From Gamsiella multidivaricata (lineage: Eukaryota; Mortierellomycota; Mortierellomycetes; Mortierellales; Mortierellaceae): a DNA stretch of 64,000 nucleotides. The notes below the pieces were generated by a model. It was given only the letters and a program-made list of their open reading frames with translations, had not been told where the DNA came from and searched no databases. Positions 44,767 to 58,117 of this stretch are shown piece by piece; positions within the stretch are counted from its first letter, which is position 1; the number at the start of each line of letters is the position of its first letter. Position numbers and translations under genes: made by a program. The stretch spans positions 119,736 through 183,735 of the forward strand of contig NW_026251779.1 of NCBI RefSeq assembly GCF_025024155.1, in the 5' to 3' direction.

Positions 44767-46746
44767 TTAGTATGCCTTGATGCTTGACTGTATCGTGGAT
44801 GAGGTTGATGATGCTGTTTCTGATGGGGCAGTCGAGGATGGCGTTATTCTTGCTCTTGTAGAAGAAATGACATTGCTGCTCGCGGACGCTGAGGCCAGCT
44901 CGTTATGGACAGCGACGCCCACGGAGGTTGAAGTACTCTTGGCAAACAACATCTCCATCGATCCCACTACCGAGAACAATTGCTTTTGAAACGCAATCTC
45001 CAGTTTCACCTTTTCTCGCAACCTCATGAACAGTTCGTCAATCAGGGGGGACTGTCCCAAGACAGTTGTGTACATGTCGATCATGACCATGGTCACATCG
45101 ACCAGCAGTGCCGTGTATCTGGGATTGTTGATGTTCCTGACCAAAAACTGTGCAAGAGGCTCCAGTGAGATATCGTCCCTTCCTGACAGAGCCTGACGGA
45201 GACCATCACGGTGAATTAACTCCTGAATAAGCGAGACGGTCGTGACAGCAGGTTGGTTGGTTCTCAAGCAAGCATCCAGGGCATTTCCGTACTGGAACGC
45301 CTTGAGGTATCTGTCATATTCTCGAAGACGACGCTTCTTCTGTGATTCCACTGTAAAGTCGCCCTCGCCCGCCGTCTTTTGGCCTCGGACGAAATATTTG
45401 TAGCTTCCAGCGCGGACTTGCTCCTCCTGTGCACGCCTTGTTTGCACCTCTGCGCTCTTAACAACACGCTGACGGATCGAGAGCAAACCACCGGCCATAC
45501 CTGCTACCAAATGTGTGTCATCAGGCTATAGTCCACAGCAACGAATGTTCAATTAGTGGTTGTCAACAGTAGGCTGTCCAGCCTATGAGAAATATTAAAG
45601 GCCGAGTACATACCGAGAGAGCAACACTCATGACGGGTGCTGGGTATTTGACGCTGTGTACGACGCTGTAGTCCTGAACATTGTAGACCTTGACGTGCTG
45701 ATCCAAAGAACCAGTCAAGAGTCGCGAGTACGAGTGGTCAAAGCACAGTGAGGTGACAGTCTTTTGATGGTTGGAAAGAGAGTGAATGGGACGTCCTCCT
45801 GACAAAATATCAAAGACCTTCAGACTTGGTCCACCAGCCGCGACAACGACTCCGCCGTCAGGAAACATCTCTACGCACTCGACGGGAGCGCCGTGGTTCA
45901 TGGTCATGACACATCCCTGAGTGCGCATATCCCACAACTTCACGGTTTGATCATAGGATCCGGACAGGATCAGATGAGGATTGTCGTGAGAGACCATTCC
46001 GGTGCGGATGTAATCCTCGTGTCCACTGAAGATCATCAAGGGCGTCTCGCTGGGCATGTCCCAAATCCTGACAGTCTTGTCATCCGAAGCAGACATGATC
46101 TGGGTCTTGTCGCTTGAGAACTTGGCCACATGGACAGGACTAAGTCGACAACAGAGATGTACGTCCATATTTAATAATCTGCTCCCTTGATCATTCAAAG
46201 CCACTGCTTCATCTTGTGAGGGCAATTAGGTACTTACTGTCTGTGGTCCCTGAATGTTCTGAGAATGGCTCTGCTCCCGACGTCAAAGATCTGAATGAGG
46301 CCTGTTGCGTCTCCTGCGACCACAAGACGTCCGTCTGCTCTGATCGTTCCCGAATATGCTACATCCTTGAATCGTGAAATAGTCTTCTTGACCTGGTGTG
46401 TCTTTGAGCTGTAGATCTGGACACGTGTCGAAGCTGTCACCGCAAAATCGTATGGACTAGTCTCTGAGAAGTGAATAGATGAAACGGCAGCGAACTCCTT
46501 GACAACAATTGGGGACTACAGGAGATCGATCATACACAACCAGACATTAGCAACAAATGATAGTAGCCATGGACGGAGAGGCACAATTGACCTAGTATCA
46601 ACATGCAAACAATACAGCTTCTGGTGCCGACTCGAGATGGTGTTGTATCCTACCTTGAACTTGCGCCAGTATCTGGATTCTGCGGTCTTGCGTCCTGGAA
46701 GACGGGGATACTTTTTGACCGTCAAGGACTTGAAATCGCTCGACAT
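44767..46746 (-). CDS. UTP15: U3 snoRNA-associated protein UTP15 (SSU processome)
   Basis: Four exons (46654-46746, 46238-46515, 45614-46139, 44767-45525) give 551 aa. The N-terminus SDFKSLTVKKYPRLPG leads into seven WD40-type blades: DVAYSGTIRADGRLVVAGD, VHVAKFSSDKTQIMSASDDK, VRIWDMPSE, LILSGSYDQTVKLWDM, LKVFDILSGG, RLLTGSLDQHVKVYNV and a last one across the third intron. The C-terminal half is the helical UTP15 domain: YKYFVRGQK, KRRLREYDRYLKAFQYGNAL, SLIQELIHRDGLRQALSGRD, PLAQFLVRNI. Role: t-UTP/UtpA subcomplex of the nucleolar SSU processome, needed for early pre-18S rRNA processing. The start at 46746 follows the family N-terminus; an in-frame ATG at 46797 is less likely. A Ser/Thr tail ends the protein. 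Confidence 0.95.
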
Positions 46747-47212
46747 GATGTACAAACTCTGAAGACCGGGAAAGTTGGCTCGAAGTATGGGATGCAAGAG
46801 ACGAAAGCAGCGTTACAAAACAGGAGACACCGAGAGAGAAAGAAGGATCGCTGAGGGTTGGATGTGAAGGCGGCAGGGCAAAAAGACAGGCAGAAAACAT
46901 ATAAGGCAGCATGCACAAGAACAGCCTGTTGGCTCAAGAATGTGGCTTCATTAGAAAAAAAGAAAAAGTAATTAAAATCAAAACAAACGTCTACAAATCG
47001 GCAGTCCCCTTGGGACGACATTCTCAGGGGATCCTTTCCCCGGAGAACGGGAGAACGGAAAAGACAACAAGTGCACCCTGACCCTACATTCAGCTTCACC
47101 ATCCGTGTCTAGGCAACCTTTGCTCAAGCTCTTCAGGCCCAAGACAACACTTTCGAATCAGCAAGGCGACTCCCATTACCCTATCCCATAAAGACAGTTC
47201 GGACAAGTAGCC
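46747..47212. other. Bidirectional promoter region of UTP15 and uL23m
   Basis: About 466 bp between divergent starts of a ribosome-assembly gene and a mitochondrial ribosomal protein gene. Short GGGGA/TCCCC motifs occur near 47010-47050. No coding exon. Confidence 0.5.
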
Positions 47213-47674
47213 ATGCCAATGCTCAAGGAAGGATTGAAGAAGCTGTACTTCCCCTCGACAGTACTCAAACTCGTTCGCAATGGACCCAACATCCCCGCCG
47301 TCTCCAACACTCTTACCTTCCGAGTCCCTCCCTCGATGAACAAGTTTGATATCAAGTCTTATCTCTCCAATATCTATAAGCTCAACGTACTCACCGTCCG
47401 CACCGCCAACATGCCCGCAAAACTCGCGGGTTCCGGAGGAAACACGATTTTGAAGCGCCAAAAGTTCAAGAAGGCGGTTGTCACAATCGATCAAGAATTT
47501 AAATGGCCAGATGCTCCCGATAGCGCCGCTTTCGGAATCCAGGATGCTGTCAATGAGCGATCAAGGATGTTGAACCGTCTCAAGGGCTGGAGGATGAGGC
47601 CTAGCCACAGCGTTCAGGCGGCCAAGAAGGCTGGTGAGGCTGAGGCTAGCACTGGCACGGACGTCAAGGCATGA
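47213..47674 (+). CDS. Mitochondrial large-subunit ribosomal protein uL23m
   Basis: Single exon, 153 aa. The core reads LYFPSTVLKLVRNGPNIP, TLTFRVPPSMNKFDIKSYL, IYKLNVLTVRTANMPAKL and KKAVVTIDQEFKWPD, which matches mitochondrial/bacterial L23 (MRP20-like), including the P-x-M-x-K-x-x-I-K-x-Y-L helix. Basic N-terminal residues could serve as targeting signal without a long presequence. Role: lines the mitoribosome exit tunnel near 21S rRNA. The start is the first ATG after the promoter region; a non-AUG or spliced N-terminal extension cannot be excluded. Confidence 0.92.
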   Translation: MPMLKEGLKKLYFPSTVLKLVRNGPNIPAVSNTLTFRVPPSMNKFDIKSYLSNIYKLNVLTVRTANMPAKLAGSGGNTILKRQKFKKAVVTIDQEFKWPDAPDSAAFGIQDAVNERSRMLNRLKGWRMRPSHSVQAAKKAGEAEASTGTDVKA

Positions 47675-48041
47675 GGGAGGGTAGCTGGCTTTTTCAGCAG
47701 AGGAATTCGCATAAGGGATCATATTGACTTGAAGGGCAATCTGCACAGGAACATACATAAAGGATTATCAAGTTGTATCACCATCAAACGATCCGATTTC
47801 CACACTGCCGATGCATGGAAGATGTGGATAGAACATTGGCTTGCTCTTCAGAAGATGAAGTTTTGTGAACATGGATATTTTAGTGAAGTGGTAAATGTCA
47901 GTGTGCTCATCGCTAGAAGGCGCTAATTAATGATTGGGGGTTCTGCGAACCCAACTTTGGTGAAAAAAAAAAAAAAAAAGGATGCGTGGGCTCCTGTGAG
48001 ACGCACTCGTGTAATATACAGGAAACCGCTAAGAACGCAAT
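47675..48041. other. Convergent intergenic region
   Basis: 3' flanks of uL23m and dynein light chain. Nothing recognised. Confidence 0.5.
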
Positions 48042-48405
<364 letters not shown>

Positions 48406-49542
48406 GGCGGGCAATCGTCACTCTGATTGGAGAGTTTCTTTCTGGACGCTTATGTACGTGAACAAGACGTGAGTAGATGAATGGGTGCGGTGACGAAAAA
48501 GGAAGTAAAACAGCAATTATCTGCCAAGAATTGTCAGAGCTGTGTTGTACATGAAAATCACGACCGAACTGTCCACAGTGTCTGGCCCGAAAAAAGATCG
48601 CGATCCTTGCGTATTGAGGCAACGAAAAAAAAATAAAAATAAAAAACTAGGACGCCAAGAATGAGAACCGCCTGAGTTTGCCACCGAAATTGCTATTCCT
48701 TGGAATTGGTGGGTGCGCTGAGCTCTAATGAGTCGGACAGAGTGCTGTGCTGGGCGCCAGCGTACTTTAGAGGTTAACTGGCCTCAATTGATCCTGGACT
48801 TATGAATGTATCACTGTCGGATCTTAGCCTTAGCTGTCCTCCGGCCGAGAAACGATGTTAGAGTCGACGAGAATTGATTCCGTTCCTGAATCCCGCGGAA
48901 GCGTGAGTGTGCCCTGAATCGGTTTTTGGACTGAGATACTGAGATTGGAGCGCTTACCGAGGGTTTGTTGGTGAAATGGGTGGAATGGTAAGATGGAAGA
49001 CTTGAGGGTTAAGCTGTGAAGGTGTGGATCAGGGCAAGAGAGAGAGATGTCAAAGAAGACCAATGGGTAACCGTTTTTTTCGTTTTGCAGCGCCTTGGTC
49101 ACCTGATATCTTTCTCTGTGCCAGGCTGCCCAAAAGGCTACGCTTCCGAGTATCAAAGCGTTGTTGCAAAGTACAAAGCACTGCCTTCAGGGCCCCTCGT
49201 TCAGTCCCAGGATAAGGCGCTGGAGATATCGATCAAGTTGAGCACCGGCTGCAGGGGACCACCACTGACGTCGTCTCCCTCGACTTCCCCAGAACTACAT
49301 TTTCATGTTCATTTCTTGGCCTCCGCATGAACCTTGATCCAGTGGTACTTGCATCAGATAAATAAATCGAAGGACGCTCAGGCAAACAATGCAGAAAATG
49401 GTAGCCCCTTTAGGCTGCGTTGCTGCATTGTCTTTCTGGTGTGCCAAAGGCTGCATTCATTCGTCTCGCTTTGACCAATATTCCATTTTTTTCTTAAGTT
49501 TTATTTAAATGAAATAAGAAAAGCTAACTGAATAAGACATGT
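48406..49542. other. Intergenic region between LC8 and perilipin
   Basis: A 108-codon minus-strand frame at 48830-49156 has a short hydrophobic start (MILGSVAFWAAWHRERYQV) that could belong to a small membrane protein exon, but its remainder is unstructured and no partner exon is seen, so I leave it unannotated as a gene. Nothing else is recognised. Confidence 0.4.
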
Positions 49543-51042
49543 CTACTTTCCAACGAGGATGACTCGTGCAGAGTGGTAGACACGGGCAGCAGCCAGATGT
49601 ACGGAAGAGTTGACATCCTGGACCTTGATCAGACCCTTGTGAACACTCTCCTGAGCCTTGACCTGATAGTTGGTCAAAGACTCACGAATATCCTGAGCAG
49701 CGTTCTGCAAGATGGGCAAAGTCTCCTCGGTGGTCATGTGGAGAATGTTGCGTGCCTTCTGAACAGCAGAAACGTCCTTCTTGCTAAGCTCGCCCTTCAT
49801 AACAACGTAGCGGTCGTTGACAAAGGACACCAGGGGCTGAAGGCGGACCTGGACGAACTCGGGCAATGCAGGACTGTGCTCCTTCAAGTAGGATGAAAGC
49901 GAGTCGATCTCGGAAAGTACCTTGGTGCTCAGTTCGGAGACACGCAGCTGGACTTTACTAGAGGCCTCGCGGGGGGCCTTCTGAACATTCTCCTGGAGCT
50001 CCTTGGAGTGCACACGAAGAGACTCGAGGAGAGCAGTGAGACGGGTGTTCAAGGCGTTGAGCTGGTCCTTGGACTTGACAACAACGGTATTCTTCTCGGC
50101 AGCAGTGCGCAAGTCATTGGCGGACTTGGTGACAGGAGCCACAGCAACACTGACGCGGCGAGTGACACGAAGGGAGACAGATCGACCAATGTCGACAACA
50201 CGGGTGGCCTGGTTGGTCTGAACAACGGAAGTCTTCTCGAACTCGGCATCACTAGGCAAGTAACGGTTGACGATTGTCTCAAGGCCATCAACCAAGGGGG
50301 TAGCATGAGTGTTGACCTTGGTGGCAATGTTGGTGGCCGTCGACGTGGCCGCTGTGGTGATGTTGTTGGCAGTCGAGGTCGCAGCGGTCGTGATCTGATC
50401 GCGGGTCGAGACAGCAGTGGAAGTGATGCTGTTGACCGTCGAAGAGGCAGTAGAGGCGATGCTTGAGGTGACCGACTTGACAGGGGCGGTGACACGGGTA
50501 TCGATGGTCGACTGGATCTGGGTATAGGCGTTCTTGGATGACTCCTCAACGTACACGATGGGCTTCTTGACCTGGGTCACAATCTCGGATGTGGGCTTTG
50601 TAACAATAGGGAAGGTTCCCTCGATGAGGTCCAGAGACTTGGTGGCCAGCTGGTCGACCTTGGCAATGTGGGGCTGAAGGTGAGGCTGGAGACGGCTTTG
50701 ATAGCCCTCTGTGTACTTGTTGACGGTCTCGACGGCAGATCCGGCGGTATCGAGCGCATAGCGGCCGTACTTGTTGTCCTTGGCATAGGAGTGCAAGGTC
50801 GTGACACTGTCGTGGATCAGGGGGATGGAGCTCACGCGGCTGATGAAGCTAACCGAGCTGTCCTTCTGTGTGGTGCTGATGTGGGCGTGGCCGTTCTGCT
50901 CCTTGACATGATCCTCCTCGACCGAGGAGGTTGAGGTGCGAGAGTGCGAACGATCCTCGATGTCCGAGTTCTCAGAGTCGGAGGAGTTATGACGAGGAGG
51001 GGCCGCGGCGGCTGCACGGGCGGTCTTGTTTCGCTTGGGCAT
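49543..51042 (-). CDS. Perilipin-like lipid-droplet protein
   Basis: Single exon, 499 aa. After a Ser/Glu-rich N-terminus (1-60) comes a PAT-like region: SFISRVSSIPLIHDSVTTLH, KYGRYALDTAGSAVETVNKY, GYQSRLQPHLQPHIAKVDQL and SLDLIEGTFPIVTKPT, the pattern of animal perilipins and fungal MPL1/CAP20. Residues about 165-255 are Thr/Ser/Ala 11-residue amphipathic-helix repeats that pack on lipid monolayers, and the C-terminal half is a helical bundle (SLRVTRRVSVAVAPV, LQPLVSFVNDRYVVMK). Role: coats lipid droplets and regulates lipase access, fitting an oleaginous fungus. A TATATA at 51089-51094 lies about 45 bp upstream of the ATG and is a TATA candidate. Intronless, unlike most neighbours. Confidence 0.92.
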   Translation of the reverse strand: MPKRNKTARAAAAAPPRHNSSDSENSDIEDRSHSRTSTSSVEEDHVKEQNGHAHISTTQKDSSVSFISRVSSIPLIHDSVTTLHSYAKDNKYGRYALDTAGSAVETVNKYTEGYQSRLQPHLQPHIAKVDQLATKSLDLIEGTFPIVTKPTSEIVTQVKKPIVYVEESSKNAYTQIQSTIDTRVTAPVKSVTSSIASTASSTVNSITSTAVSTRDQITTAATSTANNITTAATSTATNIATKVNTHATPLVDGLETIVNRYLPSDAEFEKTSVVQTNQATRVVDIGRSVSLRVTRRVSVAVAPVTKSANDLRTAAEKNTVVVKSKDQLNALNTRLTALLESLRVHSKELQENVQKAPREASSKVQLRVSELSTKVLSEIDSLSSYLKEHSPALPEFVQVRLQPLVSFVNDRYVVMKGELSKKDVSAVQKARNILHMTTEETLPILQNAAQDIRESLTNYQVKAQESVHKGLIKVQDVNSSVHLAAARVYHSARVILVGK

Positions 51043-51180
51043 TATGGATTGGGTTTACTTGAGAACTGAGGGACCTTTTGGTGGGGAGGGTATATAAGAG
51101 AAAGAGGGTCAGCAAGAGCGAAGAGAAAAGGGAAGCGACTGACACGACGACAACATCGTTCGCAAGAAAAGGGGGATTGC

Positions 51181-51211
51181 AGGGTGAGGGTGAGGGTGAG
51201 GGTGAGGGTGA
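51181..51211. repeat. (AGGGTG)n hexanucleotide repeat
   Basis: Five near-perfect units about 140 bp upstream of the perilipin start. G-rich on the plus strand, able in principle to form a quadruplex. Confidence 0.85.
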
Positions 51212-54096
51212 GGAGGAGAGATAATGCACATTGCTCTGTTGACACATAGACACATAGACACATGCATCTTTGGATATGCGACCAACAGCTGCTGCCTCAC
51301 AGGGGGTATTGGTTGGTTGGTTAGTTGGTCGATGGTGAGGATAATCAGGGGTACTGAACAAACCGCGAGGGGACGACGGAAGGGCTTTGAGGGGCATGGA
51401 GTAGGGGCAGAGGACACATCCCATAGAAAAAGGTGAAAGAGAGTACAACAGCGCCCATGTCCATGTCCATGTCCATGGACCGTTTGAGCCCTTGTCTTTG
51501 TGGGATATGAATTCAGTGTACGCCGGCAGATGGAGAGGAAGAAAACACAGGAAAGCACACCGTCTGCTCTTCTTTTTTCTCGCACGAAGCACCCTGAGGA
51601 GACTGCATTTGGAGGGACAGGACAGGACCGTTGTACCATCGTATGCCCCGTCCACAAGGGGCGGAAAGGAGGGAATGATACACACAGGACTGTGTGGCAG
51701 CAAAAATCAACTAAACTTCCAAAGAATGCAATATGCATGCATACATGCAGGCAGCCACCAGGCAGACAGGCAGGTAGGCAGAAAAGGGCTGCAGGGTAAG
51801 GAAATCAGCCCCGGACTATAATGGCTTGCCGCGCCCTGTAGCAAGCACAAGTCGAACGTGGTGCTTTTGGGGTTGGGCATTGGGGAGCGCAGACACGTGT
51901 CGGTGGTGCATCATATGAAATGCGTCTCCAGGATGTAATACCAAGTGAAACAGGGCGGGGAAATAGGGAACAAGGGTATCAAGGTTGAACAAGGAACGGC
52001 CCATCTGCCGCTACTTTGCCAATTTGCTTACGCCATTGGACCATTGAGGATGTTGGGTGGCTGTTGCTGCCGTCCTTCCCAGAGGGTAGGAGAGCGCGCG
52101 CGTTGCTGTCATTTGTTGTTTGTTGTTGGGATTATGATAATAAACATGAGAGCATGGGGCAGAGAGATCATATAACCCAGGCAGTGCACTATGTAATTCA
52201 AGGTGTGAAAAAAAAAAATAGAGAATCCGAAGTATGAAAGTATTACTTACCAAGTAGATCGTAACAAAAGGGAGGAATGCAAATGCAAATGAACAAACGA
52301 GATGCTAAATGCAGTCGGAGAGTGTTGTTGTGCTCGACGTTAAAGGGCAAACTAGAACGGAGCAAAAGGAGTGAGAAAAAGAGAAAGTGAACAAGAATAA
52401 AGAATAAAGAATAAAAATAAAAGCGGAAGTGGCAAAGGAGGAGGATGGGGGAGAAAGCGGTTTCGAGTGAGAGGGTGAGAGGGTGAGAGAGGAAGCGGCG
52501 TAGCAAGGAAACCAGAAGCGGAAGAAAAGAAGAGGACAGGCTGCCTATTTATTGCCTTCTACCCTGGGACAGCGAAGTGGGTGGATAAGCAAGGTGGGGG
52601 ATGGGGCGATAGTCGATGAGCCAGAGGCAGACCTCCTCCCATGTGTTGTGGATATAATACACCATCGATTGAATACGACTGAGTCAATGCCTATTGAAGA
52701 CCAGCCGTTTACAATACATTCATCATCACTGCAGTCTATGCCAGAGATATCGATTTCATATAACAGAGGATGGGGGGAAAGGACCATGTCAAAACCAGGT
52801 CTCAATTGCGTCTTGCTTGCACTACTACTCACTTAATCCCGCTAAAAAAAAGGAAGGAAAGAAGGAAAAACCCTCTGCTGCTGCAGGCTATACTTTAGTC
52901 ATCTATTATCAACCTAGGGCATAGATCACAACTCATCCACAGCAAAGCAGCGAACGAGATAAGGTCCCTGCCTCGCTATAACACACTTTTCGCAATTGCA
53001 TGCACAGTCGTCCGTTGCGATCCTTGTATCCTTGGCAGTAATCAAGAGAATGAGGACGGAAACAGGAATGGTGGAGAAGATGCGTCGATAGGACGGTTTG
53101 ATCATATTTCTGCAAACATGTCGACTATCGGAAGAGATCGTCGCAACAGGTGGTAGTCCATTGGTTAGCGAGAATGACCACACTCGAAATCCCTCTGCAT
53201 TCTCTCCATCCAGCCTAGCAATAGCAATTACACGGCACTCAAACATGTCGCGCCCTCTTTTGGATATTGCGTATTGCGTGGGGGGAGAAGCGTGTACTTT
53301 TGGGCAACCCGTCAGCATGCGTTGTTGTTGACACCACTGTTGTTTGTTGTTGTCGCAGTTGCTGGAGTCGTTGCATGCTGCTGGTGCATCCATGTCCGAT
53401 CGCATATGGCCTTAGCATGTTAGCATTGACCCCGCTCGATGTCCTCGGTCATCGCCATGGGGATACGAGTGGGGTGTGAAAGCATGGGATGGGGGTGGCA
53501 CGGAATGCAAACAGATGAGCCATTGACACCGTAAGCACCGTCATACAGGGCCAACGGGGCAGCCATAGCCTCACCTCCTTCCCCGCGATCTCATCAAAAA
53601 AGAAGGAGGGTGGTGTTGGCCAGATGTGCCCAATGGTCGGTCCTCCTCAGAATCTATCACTCGATACCCGTGTCTATCGTTACGTCCCAACACCCCCGGC
53701 TTATTCTTAAAAAAGCAAACATGTTGAAGGTAGCTTGCAAGCAAATAAAAAAAAGGGGGTAAGAGGAGGGGGAGGGGGGAAAGGTGGGGATATCATATCG
53801 CGTATGGGTTACAATAACCTCCATTGCTGATCCCTTTCATATGTTCCTCTGCAAACATGAACAAGACAGATGGATGGCTCTTTTTGTTTGAATACAAACC
53901 AACCCGAGTCGTGGGTCGATTCTGCACGATTGTGTACCACTTGTCTGCCTTTCCACCAGCAAGGGAGGATGGATAGTGCTGTAGAGTACATGTACGGTGC
54001 ACCACACGGTGCTGATTCAATCTCGAAAGGCACTTTTGTTTAGAACCAGGGACCCATGAGACTGAATGTGATTGCGGCATCAGTTCGGATAAAGAA

Positions 54097-54131
54097 GGTC
54101 GAAGTCGAGGTCGAGGTCGAGGTCGAGGTCG
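54097..54131. repeat. (GGTCGA)n hexanucleotide repeat
   Basis: Six near-identical units in a gene-free stretch. Confidence 0.85.
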
Positions 54132-57100
54132 GCAGCGGTGGTGGCGGGCTATCCATACACTGCACGTACGTGTTGCTGCTACGACCCGGATGCATATGAA
54201 GGAGGTGAGGTCCATTTGGGCAAATGGCCTTTACTGGCGGAGTAGCAAAGCACAAGATAGGAAAGTGAACACCTGGTCTGTCCTCCAATCGAATCGACTG
54301 AATCGGAGGGCCTATTCAGTCCTCGATATATCGAGCACGACCGCTTTTGGTTTCTTTGTGTTTGGTGAATTCACGCTCAGATCACAAAACAACTGCGAGT
54401 GCGCTTTAATAATAATCTAAAAACGCGTTTGCTGCATTCAATCGCCGCTATTCAGTCCCTCTGTTTTTCACGTGTGAATTACTCTCTGCAGCTGGCTGCA
54501 GCACATCATCAACCTCCCTAAACGTAAAAGAAATCTCCAGGGATCCTTTATCTCGATTGCGAGTCGCATCAGACCAACCTCTCGCTCTCCCACTGCACAC
54601 AGGAAAATCCCACCGTGTTGCTGCGTTGCCAACCCATCGAGTCGCCCATTTGGCTGACAGAGAAAGCGCCGGCAGCTGTACCGGATGATCAATGGTTGAA
54701 AAAGCGAACACGCACATTAGAAAAACACGTAGATCCATCAATCTGATCTGCAAAAATTATACTATTGACACACATTACTTTCTTTGGCAATTTTGATAGA
54801 CAATACTTTTCGTCTATGCGGAGAAGAGAGGAGAATAGAACCAAAGCAAGTCAGTGGGCGGGCTGATTTTCTTTCGCGCGCGCGCACTTTGTTCGCGTCC
54901 CTTACTCATACGAACAAGACCAGACGCAAATTGCGCCCAGTTGAGGTAATCCGAATCAAACATGGACCCTGCAAACAAAGACCACTGGTTACCTCTGTGT
55001 CGGATAGACCATTGCTGCTGCTACAAGAGATTAACCTCGACCATCTGCAGCAACCACGTTTCTGCGTAACCACGTGGCCGTAGACGAAGAAACAGCTACT
55101 TGTTCCATCGATCGAGAAACATATGAGTGGCAGCTAGATACGAGCGAGCGGACACCTAAAAGGACGTACTCCATGGACATAAAATTTTGGCGTCCAGTTG
55201 CAGGCATGGCGAGATGGGCATGGTGATTCGCATCATCGCATCGGTCGAACTACGCAAAATCTCCCTTGGTGTAGGATGGAATAAAGGGAAAGACACCAGG
55301 CGGAGATTGGACAGATGACCCCTCGAACATCGGAATTTAACATAGACAAGGTAGCATCCCAGCACAGTTAGAGACATGGGTTAGAAAAAAAGTATGACAG
55401 GAAGGTGGAGACAAAACTACGCATAAGTTCCACGGCTTGCAAAGGAAAAGGCACTAGCGGTTGGTCTGCAGGCAAATAAAAATATTGGGCGTTATCAACC
55501 TTGTTTACAACTTTCCATTGCAATTGTTTCGAAACGGAGCAAATGTGTAGAAAGCAGATCCTTCGGTAGGACCAGGTAGCTATTCCTGGTTTAGGATCTG
55601 GCAATGCTCTGTGCGATTTGAATGACTACCGAAAGAACCTCATATACTTCTCAATAGGGAATGATGGCTTCCCGCATCAAGCCTGAAAGAGTAATATTTG
55701 AATATGTTCTCCATAAACCGGTTCACTACTTGCTTGCCAATCTTAATACTTGGCTCTGTTTGCATTATCGTTTAAAACACAGAGACACCGGAGCCAATAT
55801 CACGACTTTGATCTCCGTGACCAGCGGCAACTTGTATTGAGGCCTAGCATGTGTTAACCTCCATTGGATCTGTGCTGCTCATCTCTCGCCCCAGAATTGC
55901 TATTGAGCACCAATCGTAGGCTCACTATGGTTCCCTTGTCATGTCCACTGTACTCCTCCATTTCGCGCCAGACTGGTTACACGCGCCTAATAAGCAATGC
56001 CTGACGGCTCACCATGGCCGTGAAATTATCGTGCTGAAAACTCGGCCATCCCCAAATTGCAGTTTCCGCTACCCTGACTCCGGTCCAGATCATGCGTGCT
56101 GACCACAAATGGCCTACCAACTGAGTCCTGGCTCTTTGGTGTGGATGAATATAATGTTCAATACAGAACTAATGGCATCAATGGTCCTGCCGGTCTATGT
56201 ATAGCGTAGTTCTCAACAGAACGTCCAATTTTTTAATCTCCAAGAAGGATTAACAAACCCTGTCAGCACATGCATTGAAGTATCGCTAGACCGTCATACG
56301 CCGGGGCCCGAACTTGCTCTATGAATGCACCAGGACTTTGAGGTATCTTCCTCATCACGCATGTTTTCACTCTCTCTCTTTATCTCTCTGGACAATGATT
56401 CCGGCGCCCTGAAGCTCTGTATGCATGCATTGGCATCTGATTTATGCATGCACATCATCAAGATTGGACCCCACACCTTTTCTTTTCTTTTCTTTAGATG
56501 TTCAACGTGCAAAGGTCTGGTCTCTCGGTCGTCACTCATATGAGATCCCATATGAAAAGGACACAAGAAAAAATGTTGAGGATAGCTTCTGCTTCGCCTG
56601 CAAGGAGAACAGAACTGCAGAGCGACCTTTGGGGTTCTCGCTTTTGAAAAGAACCAAAGGAGAAGTTCACATACCAATGATAGGAACCGATCTTAATGCT
56701 CTTATCCAACCCTAGGCTTTTTTTAAAAAATATATGTATATGAAGCTGTGGACTACTGTAGTCTACCCGCGATTCTCTCACACATGAGACATCGAAGTTG
56801 CCGTGTCGGCAACAATATTCTTTCAATCTCCAATCTATTGCGTGCGAGTGCGCCGCACGAGAGACGGTAATCACGCGTTTGGGTGCTGGACCCATGACTC
56901 TGTCCGCCTCGCGCTACCCTTGTTTCCGTTACTTTGGCGAATGATTCTTTTTTACTCCACATACGGAGGTTCCCCCCCACAATTTATTAGGAAAAGAAAT
57001 AGAGCTGTCACGTTGATAGTTCATGGGTACATCGACGCGTCTTTTGAAGAAACGACGCGTAGAAAAAAAAATCACTTTACGTAGAAGCTTCGCGCTGTTC

Positions 57101-58084
57101 ACTTTAGAGTTCTGTAGTACCGTTCCTATTCAGCTACGTAGTTCACGGACAGGGTATAGCCTACCGAGCGATGGGGTAAAATTCACTGTATTGTAAGGGG
57201 ATAACTGACTTGAACATTACCCACTTTTTTTTTTGATAAGAAACGTTTCCAGCATTCGAATGTCTTTGAGAATCATCATCTGCATACAAAGGAACTCGAC
57301 GCTATTTAGCCTGATCATCCCTGACAGCGAGCAAACACGAGAATCCAGGGTTTGGGAGAGAGAGTTCAGAGGGAAAAGCACAACGCAGGTCTCTGACATA
57401 TGACAGAAGCAGTTGCTCTCTCTCTCTTTCTCTTCCTCATTTGGGTTATTTTATAGTAGCCCATTCACTCACCTATGCTTCTTTGCCTCCACTGCCTCTA
57501 TTTTTTTGTATACCCTTCTTCAGTCAACAGAAAGTAGTCTGGCAACTGTTAAGGACATGCTTGCCATGGGCTTTTCAAATATAAGGGATTGTTTGTGCTA
57601 CCATGCACCGGCTCCGAGAGAAGCGAAACATTCCTGTGTTGTCTCTTACTATAAAAAAATGCTCACAGCATTTTTTTTTTACTGGCGTATAAGCCCGTCG
57701 ATGTTTTAACAGAGGGTGCGCACAACGTTGCATCCTTGCATGGTCGCCCACCCTTTATGAATACAAATTAGTACGTGGATATGCATCCCAGGAATGAGGA
57801 ATAGGGATGCTCGAAATAGAAAACGCTTCCTCCAGTCGTCAATCTCCCTCCTGACTCCTTGCGCAGCGTCATTTTTTTTTTTTTTTGTATTTATTTGTAA
57901 GCAGCGGAATGCTACAAGTGCTGTCCTGTAAATGGTTGCTTTTTCTCGTGTTTGTTCCCTGGAACCGCAAGATTAGACAGTAGACTATGCGCATTATCAT
58001 CCGCTACCGGGATATCTTTACAATTGCCATGGAGCACCGCTAACGCTTGGATCTATCGGTGGGGTCTCACCTCAACCACTACTA

Positions 58085-58117
<33 letters not shown>

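Noticed and set aside
48830..49156. Small membrane-protein gene on the minus strand
   Set aside because: A hydrophobic start exists but the rest is unstructured and no supporting splice partners or family were recognised.
53140..53215. tRNA gene suggested by GTAGTCCATTGGTTAGCGAGAATG
   Set aside because: Resembles a D arm but no T arm with GTTCRA follows and the ends do not pair.
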